Notes under the pieces: model-generated
The model's input: only the letters and a program-made list of their open reading frames with translations
The model's database searches: none
Told to the model about the DNA's origin: nothing
Program-made: the position numbers and the translations under genes
Shown: in pieces, positions 32,401 through 43,323 of the stretch
Layout of the letters: each line of letters begins with the position of its first letter
Position numbering within the stretch: the first letter of the stretch is position 1
NCBI GenBank assembly: GCA_015852425.1
Contig: JAAAIG010000193.1
Location: 1 to 51,224, forward strand
Direction of reading: 5' to 3'
Length of the DNA: 51,224 nt
Origin: Gryganskiella cystojenkinii
Taxonomy: Eukaryota > Mortierellomycota > Mortierellomycetes > Mortierellales > Mortierellaceae

Positions 32401-33329
32401 TTCAGCCGACTGTTATAAATCAGTTTACCTTGCATGCGCTTGCGCTTTTTCTTCAACAACCAACCAGACATATCGGACGTTGGTTGCGCCAACATCTTGG
32501 GTCCACGTTCTTCCAACGCCACAAAGAACGTCAGCCTCTTGGATGTGTTGATTGAAAAAGAGTTGTCTGTAAATAGAAAGAGAGGCAAAGAGGTTAAACA
32601 AAGTATCCTTTTCCTGCCTAAAACAGTCAACAAAACAATCGGTTCGGGGGGAATCATTCTTCTTCATTCCGTACCAAAGACGAGGACGTAGCTCCCTTCT
32701 TCCTTGATCGTGTACTCTCCCCGAACAGGTCCTGCGCTCGAGTCGTAATGTTGAATTGGTAAGATCTCGACGAGGTCTGGGTCCTTGAGTTTGGCCACAG
32801 TCTTTTTCTTGCGCAACGAGGGCTGTGTAGTTGAGGGAAGAGAAGACTGACTTGGGCTTTGCAATCCCGGGTTGGGCTGTTGTTCCTCGTCACTGGCACT
32901 GGTCTCTGCGGAGAGCGAGCCACGACTGGAAGCGTACTGACTCATCCGACTGGACTTTTTGGGTGAGGAGGAGAGGGCACCACTGCCAGAGCTGTTGGCC
33001 TTGGCATGGGTCGGTTTTGAGACAATGGAGTGAGGTCTGGATTTTTGATGATGGTTTTGTGAAGAAGAAGAGGGGGGGTCTGAGGTGGAGGAGGATTGAG
33101 CGCGTTGATGCTGTCCGAGTGCGGAGGAAGGTGGCGTGGCAGAGGTGAGTGAAGGTGCCTGAGAATTGGATTTTAACTGAGAGGGCACAGAGGAGGACTT
33201 TCGAAAGTAGAGACCAAAGGAGATGTTCTTTTTCTTTGTGGAGAACCACCAGACGAGGGTTTTGCCAGGTTGGTCGACATGGACGTAGTGTTGAAAGACA
33301 TCCCTTGGAGGGACCTCGATCTCCTGCAT
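29478..33329 (-). CDS. OSH3: Oxysterol-binding protein (GOLD-PH-ORD, OSH3-type)
   Basis: Five exons, 33329-32675, 32566-32429, 31933-31385, 31277-30277 and 30173-29478, give 1012 aa. A GOLD-like domain comes first ([17 protein letters not shown] near 30-46, [19 protein letters not shown] at the end of exon 1), interrupted by a Ser-rich loop. A PH domain spans about 235-340 ([20 protein letters not shown]). Coiled coil and acidic linker follow, with a FFAT-like VFYDAMD at about 561. The ORD lipid-transfer domain carries the family signature EKVSHYPPV at about 744. The GOLD-PH-FFAT-ORD order is that of yeast Osh3, which works at ER-plasma membrane contacts in sterol/PI4P handling. An acceptor at 33354-33353 just upstream of the ATG suggests a 5' UTR intron. 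The C-terminal [16 protein letters not shown] is typical of the family. Confidence 0.93.
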
Positions 33330-33675
33330 GGTTGGAATGAAGACGAGTTGTTGTTCCTAGAAAGCGATGGGGGGAGGGAGTATGAGAGACGATGAATCGT
33401 GGATGAATAGAGAGTGAAGGGGATGCAAAGGGTTGGAGAGCGGGGGAAGCAACAAAGAAGAGAGGGAAGAAAAGAATAGAAATTACTGGATAGAATATGA
33501 AAGGAACCAACGAGACAGAGAGTTTGGGGGAAACGTCTTTTTTTGTCCCTTATTTTTCACAGGCACAGAGTGGCGTTGACAGGAGACTAACTCTTTTTTT
33601 TTAATCTCTTCACTCTCCACACATCCCCCCATCGACCCATTCCATTCCATCAACTTTGTGTGTGTCATTTCCACA
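33330..33675. promoter_or_regulatory. Bidirectional promoter, OSH3 and ZCCHC17-like
   Basis: A 346-bp head-to-head spacer. On the OSH3 side a pyrimidine tract ends in CTAG at 33353, a likely acceptor of a 5' UTR intron. On the other side the last 90 bp before the ATG at 33676 are CT-rich. Confidence 0.45.
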
Positions 33676-35236
33676 ATGGACTCACAGCTAGAGGCATTCG
33701 AAAAGTTCAAGGCTGCAGGACCTTCTTCCTCAAAGCGATCCATGCACAACGACAACAACAGATCCAGCAGAGACAATCACGCCAACCCTGGTCCCATGCC
33801 TGATCTCTACTCTATCCACCAGGGCAAGGTCGTGCGCATCGAAGGTATACCTTTATACTCTGGGGCGTAATATCTCTTGTTGATTGTGTTCTTGGACTCT
33901 GTCCTCACTCGCGACAGCTATTTTTGTTTTGTTATTACATTATTATTGTCTACTGACCATCCGTGGATATATCTTGGTTGACGTACTTTGAATTAGACTT
34001 TGGTGCGTTTGTAGAGATCCCGGGATTCAGACGACACGGACTCGTTTACAAAAAACAGCTCAGCAAGCATTTCACAGAGAACGCTGCTGATGTCGTTGCA
34101 GTCGGGGACAATGTCTGGGTATGGAAGAATTTTACACGAAAAGCGTGATCCGAAAAAAAGATAGAACAGCACGCAATGCTTACATCTCTTTCTTCCGCCG
34201 TTCATTTGTACAGGTCAAGGTGACCAGTATCCAGGACGACAAGATCGCACTCTCGATGAAATACGTCAGTCAGGGCAATGGACAGGACCTTGGTACGATA
34301 TACCCTTTTATAATTTGGTCCGCTCATTTCACAAATGAACTGCTCGTTCTCTCGTCAAAGAATCTAATCAATCCAACAAAAAATATTGTCTCCCTGTCCC
34401 TCTCCCTTTAGATCCAAATCTGGTCCAGCAGACAGGAGAAGAGGACAAGAGACGAGTCCATGGCGGGTTTATGGACAAAGCGCCTATATCGATCGAACAA
34501 GGCGGTGTCTTGCTCAAGACTGTGTGCAAGAAATGTGGCGCGACAGGGCACTTGGCCACGGAATGTTTTTCTATGGGCGAAAAATTTGATCTGCTCGAGG
34601 ATAACGATGACGAGGATAACTTGATCATGCAGGCGTCGTCCTTGTCCTCACGAGGTGAAAAGGACAAGAAGAAAAAGAAGGAAAAGACTCTTGACAAGGA
34701 CAAGGACAGAGATAGAAAGAGAGATCACAAACAGAAATTGACCTCGTCATCATCATCGAGTCGGCATAAAGATAGTCGTCGGGGACGATCAAGAAGTCCA
34801 AGTCCAAAGAGGCGATCTGAGGGATCTCGAGGAGACAAAGTTGAGAGTCTTGAGGACGCTTTGGCGTTAATACGAGCGCGCAAGGTGAGAATTTCTGTTT
34901 TACTAGAGAAAAATCATAAATGCAACCTGCTTCCGCATTTATCTCTAACAATTTGTTCTTTTTTGTGTCACTTTCACTACCCAGCAAAAGAAATCGAGAC
35001 GCAGGAATGACGACTCCAGTAGTGAGGAGGATAGACGTGATCACAAGAAATCAAGCAGGAGTCGACGATCTCGCTCTCGTTCAAAGTCAAGATCTCGCTC
35101 ACCCGCAAGGACAAGGAGAAGATCCAGATCTCGATCTCGATCCAGGTCTCCAAGGAGGAAGAGTAGTAACAGTAGTAGTCATAGAGACGATCGTTCTTCG
35201 CGTGATCGCAGTGACCGCGATGACCGTCGTCGCTAA
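33676..35236 (+). CDS. ZCCHC17: S1-domain / CCHC zinc-knuckle / SR-rich RNA-binding protein (ZCCHC17-like)
   Basis: Five exons, 33676-33844, 33997-34118, 34214-34292, 34412-34884 and 34985-35236, give 364 aa. An S1 RNA-binding domain covers about 45-125 (HQGKVVRIEDFGAFVEIPG, then VKVTSIQDDKIALSMKYV). A CCHC knuckle CKKCGATGHLATEC follows at about 162-175. Lys-rich and then Arg-Ser-rich repeats fill the C-terminus. This order matches metazoan ZCCHC17/pNO40, a nucleolar, ribosome- and splicing-associated protein; the role here is inferred. The last exon encodes almost only RS dipeptides. The start is the first ATG after a CT-rich leader. The symbol is taken from the animal orthologue. Confidence 0.88.
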
Positions 35237-35314
35237 CATAAAAATACACCGGCGTGCTGCTCTTTTTGATTTTAGTTTTTATTGCTACAGGCGTGTTTTT
35301 TTTTTACATTTGTT

Positions 35315-36163
<849 letters not shown>

Positions 36164-36402
36164 GCTAACTGGCTCTTGAATGTAATAGGTAGAGTTTTCT
36201 GGATATTGTTCGGGTCCCGGCTCAAGAGATGGAGTGAAGGAAAATAATGCCCGTCTCTGGGGGTATCGCTGAATGGAGTTCTTTTTTTCGTGATGATTGA
36301 AAAAAACTGCATCTCCACTTTTTATTTCTCTTTTTGCCACCAATATTTTTTTAGACTTTTTTTTATTTTTATTTTTTATTCTCTCTTTCGGCTATTCCAT
36401 TC

Positions 36403-37258
36403 TCACTCAATGGCCTGGTAGACTGTCGTGTAGATCGCCGTCCTTGCAACAACTGTATCAGCCCCGCCGTTAATACATGTGGTCTCCCAGGCCACAAAAC
36501 TACTCTCAGAATCCGAGAGACGAGACGCTACTCTGGCGCAACTTGGACCAGAGACCGTCCACCAAGCACCGGGTTCGAAATCGAGCTTGTTCTGGATCAA
36601 GACGTCGACGATCGTGGTGTCGTCCACATTGTTCGGGAATCCTGTCCAGTAAAGTTGGACCGATGGGTTGGAATTCACAAATGTTCTTAATGAGGTTGCG
36701 GGCATGATGGATCTCGCTAAAGAAGTTGGAAAGGGGGATAATAAAATCGATCGTTAGATGATTGGCTCAGGAGGTGCAAAGGACTACGAGATCGGAGAGT
36801 TGTTCATGTTTGCCAATGCAACGACGACGACTTACTTCCTTGACTGTGCGTAACGAGATTGTGGTTGTATTGGAGATAGGCACCTTCGTAAGCCATTGTC
36901 GCGAGATACGCCGCACGCTGACCTCTGGTTTTGAGGCCGTACCTGATTCAAAAAGGAAAACAAAGAGATTTAACCTCATGTGAGAATCTATATTTTTTGT
37001 TTGTTGTCAATTATTGCTGGGGGTTCAGAAGAAAAAAATCACTTACTTTTGAATGGCGGCATTGATGTATGGAAGAGCTTCTATGCAGGAGATAGCCTCG
37101 CCACTAGTGACCTTGGGACAATGACCGTCGAAAGCTAGTTCTAACTGTTCGATTGCGAGAGTATTAACGACGGTGCTCTGTCCCCTAGCTGTTGCGGGAG
37201 TTGTCAGGAGAAGGACGATCAGTGACACGAGGATGCTGAGGACACTAAGATTAGTCAT
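36403..37258 (-). CDS. Secreted protein, probable lysozyme-like fold
   Basis: Three exons, 37258-37047, 36942-36836 and 36716-36403, give 210 aa. A clear signal peptide covers about residues 1-26 (hydrophobic LSILVSLIVLLLTTPATARG). The mature part has cysteines at positions typical of disulphides and carries YGLKTRGQRAAYLATMAYEG, then YNHNL, TRSIMPA and a C-terminal EPGAWWTVSGPSCARVASRL. I recall similar blocks in small secreted proteins across fungi with a predicted lysozyme-like fold, but I cannot name a tested member. Function could be wall or peptidoglycan interaction; this is inference. Splice phases close exactly. Confidence 0.72.
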
Positions 37259-38134
37259 GATGTTGAGAGGGGAGAGAGAGAGTTTTGTTTGATAATGGTG
37301 ATGGAGTGGACTGTGAGGAAAGAGAGTGAAGAAGAAGAAGGAGAAACAAAGAAACCCGAACGAACGAGATAAGTTAATAAAACAGGTCCTTAATGGAATA
37401 GGCACAAACGGTCAAAACGAAAGGATGAGGATTTCCCCCCTACCCCCTTTCTCATGTCAACTTACGATTGAGAGAAAGAAGAAAATTAGGGATTTGTCTG
37501 AAGAGTGATTATTGGTATTCGAGTTGTGTGGGGATGGTAAGCAAAGAAAAAAAGGTGGTTCTCCCTTTCCTTTTATTGCAAATTGTTGCGCTTGATTTGT
37601 ACTTTCCCCTGGGATGTGGCAATGCAAAAAGAAGGGGAAAAATAGAAATAGCTGCAGGCAGACTAGCATCCTGGTCGCGTTATTCTTGACACCCTAGCCT
37701 TGGGACTTTCTATTTCTGGCTTTTGAGAGACGTTTTTTTTTGGTTGTTTTCCAAACCCTTGCACAGCTTCTTTTTCGTCGCTTGAGAACATTCCTCCCAA
37801 ACTTCCCCTGACGAGACGTTCCCCTCTTCTTTGTTGGGCGGGGGAAGGGTTTCCAGAACTTGCGCGCACTCGCAAACGTCTTGCGATCTGTCAGCACTAG
37901 CATAGGGCTAAGACGTTGTCAAGTGCACGGACCACGTTTTATTTTTGTCCCCAAAATGAGCGTGTGGTCTCCCCACTGTCTCTGTCTCTTTCTTTGTTTC
38001 TTTTACGGCGTGCTGTCCTGCTTTCGGCTGGGGGCCAAGAATGGCCGAATCTCTATTTTCATTTTCATTTTCATTCATTGTTCTTTACATTCACCAACTC
38101 GCCTTTTTTTCAGGACGAAAAGAACCACACTAAA
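37259..38134. promoter_or_regulatory. Divergent upstream region, secreted protein and DUF1748 gene
   Basis: These 876 bp contain both 5' regions. A TTTTCA repeat (about four copies) lies at 38055-38076. Several ORFs of 60-120 codons are present but biased in composition, and one runs into DUF1748 exon 1 in the wrong frame. No gene is supported. Confidence 0.4.
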
Positions 38135-38601
38135 ATGTTTGGAAAGCTCATTCACTACGCAGCCGACGCCATTCTCATTTCCGCGGTCCTTGCAGGAATC
38201 AAACGCAGCACGGTAAAATGACGCATTGTCAATTTCGCATGCACTTTGCATGACACCACCCCCACCGGAAATAAGAAAACTCATTTGGAAGGACACAGCT
38301 CTGACCAACTTGTCCCATTCTTTCATTTTTTCCCCGCTTTTATTTAGGGGCTCACGTAGGGCGAGGCGACTACTAGAAAGAGGGGTGAATGACTATCGTT
38401 CAAGACTTATGGGTGCCCCGCGTGTCCTGACTGATGCTATTCTACAATTTTTCTTATTTCTCCTGTAGCGTGGCAAGCAACAAGATCGAGAGCAAGGATC
38501 TTCGTTCCGCTGTAGAAAAATATCTCGGGATCGGCGAATGGATCATGGATCAAGGGATCGTCTTCCTCTCAGCCTCTCAATACTTTGAACGGAAGCGGTA
38601 G
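38135..38601 (+). CDS. DUF1748 small membrane protein with 8-nt microexon
   Basis: Exons are 38135-38212, 38348-38355 (8 nt, GGGCTCAC) and 38469-38601; together they encode 72 aa. The result carries the DUF1748 pattern: MFGKLIHYAADAILISAVLAGIKRST, then GLT from the microexon, then SKDLRSAVEKYLGIGEWIMD and the C-terminal YFERKR. Leaving out the microexon breaks the frame, and the microexon is flanked by TTTAG and GTAGGG. The protein is one hydrophobic helix plus a charged tail; fungal homologues are small and probably mitochondrial. Length matches the family closely. The molecular function is unknown. Confidence 0.9.
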
Positions 38602-38764
38602 AAAACAAAGTTCGCGTGACGGAAAACAAAAGCCGTAATTCCAACAAGTGCGATACCTCATAGTATTAAAAAATGTCGACATGCCCAGTCCCATAAAAAA
38701 AACACTTGAAATAAACAGCCTTCATAAAAGATGTTGATGATGAGATGCAGGGTTTAATGCTAAG

Positions 38765-41700
38765 CTAGTGTACAGTGTTGTTTTGCTGTCGTTCCTCGAT
38801 GGTCTGGTCGGCTTTCATCTGACGTTTCCATCCTTCTTCCTCCTCTTCTTCATCCTCCGTATCCGAAACGGTGATGTACCCTGAAGCAGTCTCGAATCCA
38901 CGAGCGTCCATCAACCATAACCCTCCAGGGTCCCGTTCACCGAGACCATAGCTGTTCTTGGGTGGGTGTCGAGTCTCATCGTACATGAACGATGCATTCG
39001 TTGGCAAGACTCCATATCCGGGCGCATAGCTCTCGATAGGTTGAGGTCTTTGCATCTTTTCTGCCAGAGATTGGAATTTGGTGTGGATCCCACGGACCCT
39101 TACAAGCTTCTGATGTGTCTCCTTTTCAGTCACAGCCATCTGGGCGGTCGCAGTCGTCCGGTCGGCGTAAAGGAGCTGATCGTGTGTGCGTTGGCGCTTG
39201 TTCATGCTGTGGATTGGAATGTTCTTGGGATCGTACACTGTTGGCTCTAGGATGTGGCTATTGGCCAAATCCATCGGCAATGCAAAGCTGTTCGCAGCTA
39301 ATCGCTCGACACCTTCCTTCCACGCCTCGAACGGCAGCGGTGTGGGTTTGAGTGGATGGGTCTCTCTGAATCGACTCCGTTTCCGTGGTACGGATGATGG
39401 TCGTTGCTGCAGTTTCGCCATTTCGGTCCCGATTTGCCTGGCCTGCCGGGCTTTTGTGGACCAAAAGAGCTCCCAGTGCAGATTGTCAGCGGATTGGTCC
39501 CTGTAGTACCTTTCCGTGACGTCGCTTACAGTCTCCTCTGTGGCGTCGACGACGGTGGGGATCACCGCCAAGGGTGCCTCTAAAAAGATTTCAGATTCCT
39601 CCTCGGCAGAGACGCCATCGTCCGTATCCACGTCCTGGTCCGAGTCTGGTGCTAGAGCTTGAGCCTCATCGACCTCATGGTTCAAGTAATACGATCGCCC
39701 AAGTCCAGAGTCGACGCCGCGCGGGGTGAGAATTGCACCCGTGGAGGACTTTGAGTCGTCGACCACTTGGAGACCAAGTCTGGCAGGCAAGCTCGCGATA
39801 AACTTTTCAGCATCCAAGGGGAGCTGCCGAGCGTTTAGAGTTCGAATGACATCCGCCTCCGTGATAGATAACATGTCCGGTAGAGGGGTTTTCTATGAAA
39901 AGCGAGAACGCATCAAAATAACAAAAATATGGTTAATTATCGTTTCGAGAGTAGATATGAGAATGGTCCGCAAGTTCCCATCGGACAAAAATATGCTTTG
40001 CTTTACCTTGTTCAAGACGAGCCCAACTCGATGCCGCTCGTTCTGTACTTCGACCAGTTCTTGGACGATAGGTGTCAACCACTTCTTGAGGGAATCGTAC
40101 ATCTCTGTTACCACATCCCGCTCCATGCTGGCTCCATGATGTCGCACGTATAGACGCGAAGACATGCTGCAAAGCTCCTTGAGGTTAAAGAGACTCGATT
40201 TCTGAACAATCTCGGGTTGCGTCTCAGGACTCGCCTTCTCGTTTTGGTTCCAGGCTTGTTGCAGCTCTTGATCGATTAAAATGGCCGCGCATCGTTCCTC
40301 TACCGCGACTTGATCCTCACTCACCTCCACCGCCATGGGCATCTGACTGAGTCGATGGCTTTGATCACCCGAGGCCTTGAGTCGAGCAATCTCGACTTCC
40401 ATGGCTTGAATCATCGCGACCACCTCGGCCAACGACCGTGTTTTGATATGTTCTTGAACCGCCCAGACGTTATGCTTCCCGAACCTTCGGAGACCCTGGA
40501 AGAACAAATCGCCTTCCTCTGAAGTCCAGTCCATTCCACCTGCGATCAAGGGACTACCCGTGGACCAATATCTGGCTCTGTTTTCGGCTCTGGAACCGAA
40601 CGGGAACCGTTTCAGGTACTGATCGAATGACAGACTCTCGAGACAACTCTCCCAGATCTTGGATTGAGTCGGTGGTAAAGGCTGAAGGTTCCTGAGAATC
40701 GAATCATGATCCCCAATAGGACGATCTGGCATAAAAAGTTCGGTGGGCCAGCCGTTTCGATTACGAGCCACTTCCTGCTCCATCTGCTCAAGAGTCGTTC
40801 TGTGTGCTTGCAGGGTTTCCTCTGAGGTGGGTCCGTTCTCTCCTTCCTGACTGGTGAGACAGCGGACGCACTGGTATATTGTTGGATAAGGCTTTGCGTG
40901 GCGACTCGTCTCGAACGGGATAAAGGCGCCACAATACATACAAACATCACCGTCCTGTTCCTCGTGATAATAAGGCTTGTCCCGATCCTCACGGTAGACC
41001 TCATAATCTAGCTGAAGTTCGACATCACTCTCGACCTCATCCAGTTCTGAATCCGTGGTATCCAGGAACGGATTGTTGGGATCCGAGGAGAGTGATCGCT
41101 CAATAAACTCTGTGCTAAGGGGCTTCTTGAATCGAAGTTTGGATCGAGAGTTGACCGGCTCCCGAAACAGTTCCGACTGGATCTTGTCCTTTTGAAGACG
41201 GTGATTCCGGATGGCGGTCTCGAGTAGTTGCTGGTCATAGAACGAGGATGCGGAGGCGAATTGTTCTGGAAACAAGTCCTTGGCGATCCACGTCCTTTCT
41301 TCTTCTCTTGCCCTCTTCCCCCTTGTCGGCTTCTTCTTTTGCTTTTCCTCGTCTTGTTTCTCTCCTTCCTCGTTGCCGCTCTCGTTCTCAGTCGTGGATT
41401 TTTTTGACGCTGGCCTTTTCTTCCGCCTCGGTTTCCGATTTAACTCGGACACTTTTCGAGTTGCCTTTTTAGGTCTGTATATGGCTGTTTTCTTTTTGGG
41501 CCGGGGTCGGTATTCCATCTCTTTCAACTTTCTGAGTGAGAGACGCTGTCGGTTTGTCTGTTGGATCATGGGTTCCCAGGCCTTGGACTTGCTGCTCTCG
41601 TCCAAGACGCTGCCATCCGAGTCATCCTTGTCGCTCTCAACATCATCATTATCGTCCTCCTCATCCTCATCGTTTACGTCCTCTTCTTCTTCCTCCTCGT

Positions 41701-42244
41701 CTTCAAGTTCCTCCATGTCGCCATCACTTTCTTCATCCCCATTGGCGTTGGCATCGGTGTCGGTGTCGGCAGATTCGTTTTCTTCGCTACCAGCGAGGTC
41801 ATCGTCACTTTCCTTGTCGTCAGATTCGCGTTCCTGATCTTGACCCCTGTGAGGTTCGTGCTCGCCCTTGATTGGACGCTTCTTGCTCTTGAGGATCGGT
41901 GAGGTTCCACGTATCCGCTGGGTGATGAAAATATCTTGTTCGTCGATTTCTTCCGATTCTTCGTCCTCGTCTTTGTCCTCGTCGTCCTCCTCGAGATCGG
42001 CATCATCGCCTTCGTCATTATCGTTGTTTCTATAGACTTTTTTGATATCAATGTCTGGCAGACCGTTGCTATGTTGAATATAACCACGCACCGGAGGCTG
42101 GGGTTGGGTATCTGGCGGTGGTTCGACTGAAGCCTCCCTAGTACCACCACTGCTGTGAGGGGAATAAAGCATGTCGGATTCAAAATCGGAGTAGCCATCG
42201 TAGTCGTCCAGGCCATCGTCCTCCGGGCTCGAGTTGCGATCCAT
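38765..42244 (-). CDS. RRN5: Rrn5-like RNA polymerase I upstream activating factor (SANT domain)
   Basis: Two exons, 42244-40007 and 39892-38765, join in phase 0 to give 1121 aa. The N-terminal 400 residues are disordered with long Asp/Glu runs and basic Lys/Arg blocks. A CxxC...CxxC zinc-ribbon-like segment lies at about 435-462 (CMYC ... CVRC). A SANT/Myb domain follows at about 572-615 (DWTSEEGDLFFQGLRRFGKH, then IKTRSLAEVVAMI). After that comes the segment typical of fungal Rrn5 (SSRLYVRHHG, VQELVEVQNERHRVGLVLNK, TEADVIRTL). Rrn5 belongs to the UAF complex on the rDNA promoter with Rrn9, Rrn10 and histones. The protein is much longer than yeast Rrn5, mainly through the acidic N-terminus and a 300-aa C-terminal part. 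The exact orthology is inferred. Confidence 0.72.
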
Positions 42245-42699
42245 GAATGGGGAATCCTGCCAATGAAGGAATGGACGCTCGATTGGGTCTTAATGGAGGG
42301 AAGGTAAATGGTTTTGCAGCCTTTTCCACCTTTTTTTTTCTTTTCCCTAGAATAATAACAGCAGTCACGGAGTTCTTTTTTTTTTTTTGGCGGCGTTCAT
42401 CTTGGCGTTTTTTTATTCTTTGAAGAGGTGGTGGGTATTGTTGACCTGAGGTTCCGGTGTGGATCTCTTGTCTAGTGGCAGGACGAAGCCATAGATGGAC
42501 AATATTTCCACGGCGGAGATGGTGTGTCCTCTTCTTGTCAGCTTGCTCCATGGCATATGAGGAAGAGGAAAAACACGATCGAGAGTCTTGCGAGATGTGG
42601 CCTAGAATATCATCATATTCTTGATCCCGTGCCTTTGCTAGCTCCAGTTTCGACTGGCGGAGAAGGCTTTGAGAGAGGATAGGGAGCCATTCAACAGAA
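42245..42699. other. Intergenic region between Rrn5-like gene and SDHAF1
   Basis: 455 bp between two minus-strand genes. It must hold the SDHAF1 3' UTR and the Rrn5 promoter. A single minus ORF, in another frame from SDHAF1, stays open through the whole stretch (42899-42180), see findings. Confidence 0.4.
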
Positions 42700-43086
42700 C
42701 TATATCGTAACATCCTCAATGCCTGGAGCAGAATAGACCTGAAGTTGGCGCTTGCCTGTCCTGAGAAGGTATTCGATGGTGGAGAAATCCTTTTGTTTGA
42801 CATCTGAATGCTTTCTGAACTGCATCCTGATAAAGGCATGGAAATGAGGACGGTTGGCCTAAATGGATACAAACAACAATAACCGAATTGTAAGTTCACT
42901 GGTGACGTCCTCGGGGGTTCGGAGCGTGGCTACCGACACCAGCCAGTGGTCCAAAGAGCTGAATTAGAACGATGGGCAAAGGTTTCCAAGTACCTCAGGT
43001 TTCAATCTAGCAGCACGGAAACATTGACGGTAGAGGTTGAGAATATCTTGCTGCAATCCCGAGCGACGGACCGGGGCTGTTGACAT
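42700..43086 (-). CDS. SDH6: LYR-motif succinate dehydrogenase assembly factor (SDHAF1/Sdh6)
   Basis: Two exons, 43086-42994 and 42858-42700, give 83 aa. The LYR tripeptide is at 18-20 within ILNLYRQCFRAARLKP, and the C-terminal half has FHAFIRMQFRKHSDVKQKDF and IEYLLRTGKRQLQ. This is the pattern of SDHAF1, which delivers Fe-S clusters to the SDHB subunit of complex II in the mitochondrial matrix. Size matches the family. It lies head to head with the HAUS8-like gene with only 237 bp between the starts, a likely shared promoter. Confidence 0.92.
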
Positions 43087-43323
43087 GGTTGATGGTTAAT
43101 GGAGTCGAATGTGTCTGGAAGGAATAAAAGCTTCGAGATGTGATCTCGACCTCGGAGACTTTGGCGCAGAGCGTGGATGATGGCACCCCTTAAAAAACGG
43201 ACTTCAATTTTTGTGCCCTTCTTTCGACTACAAAAGAAACGCGTCGTGATGCAGCTTTTTCATTGTTTCTGTTTCCTCTCAAAGCGGAATGGACCAGCCA
43301 TGAACAGGACGTGATTTCAACCA
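43087..43323. promoter_or_regulatory. Bidirectional promoter, SDHAF1 and HAUS8-like
   Basis: A 237-bp head-to-head spacer between ATGs at 43086 (-) and 43324 (+). It contains TTAAAAAACGG around 43190 and a TC-rich leader toward the plus gene. No defined binding site is claimed. Confidence 0.5.

Noticed and set aside
37860..38221. ORFs of 101 and 118 codons running into DUF1748 exon 1
   Set aside because: They read that exon in the wrong frames and are low-complexity upstream.
41280..41902. Plus-strand ORFs opposite the acidic part of the Rrn5-like gene
   Set aside because: They are shadow translations of GAC/GAG repeats, giving Ser/Val/Phe-rich sequence.
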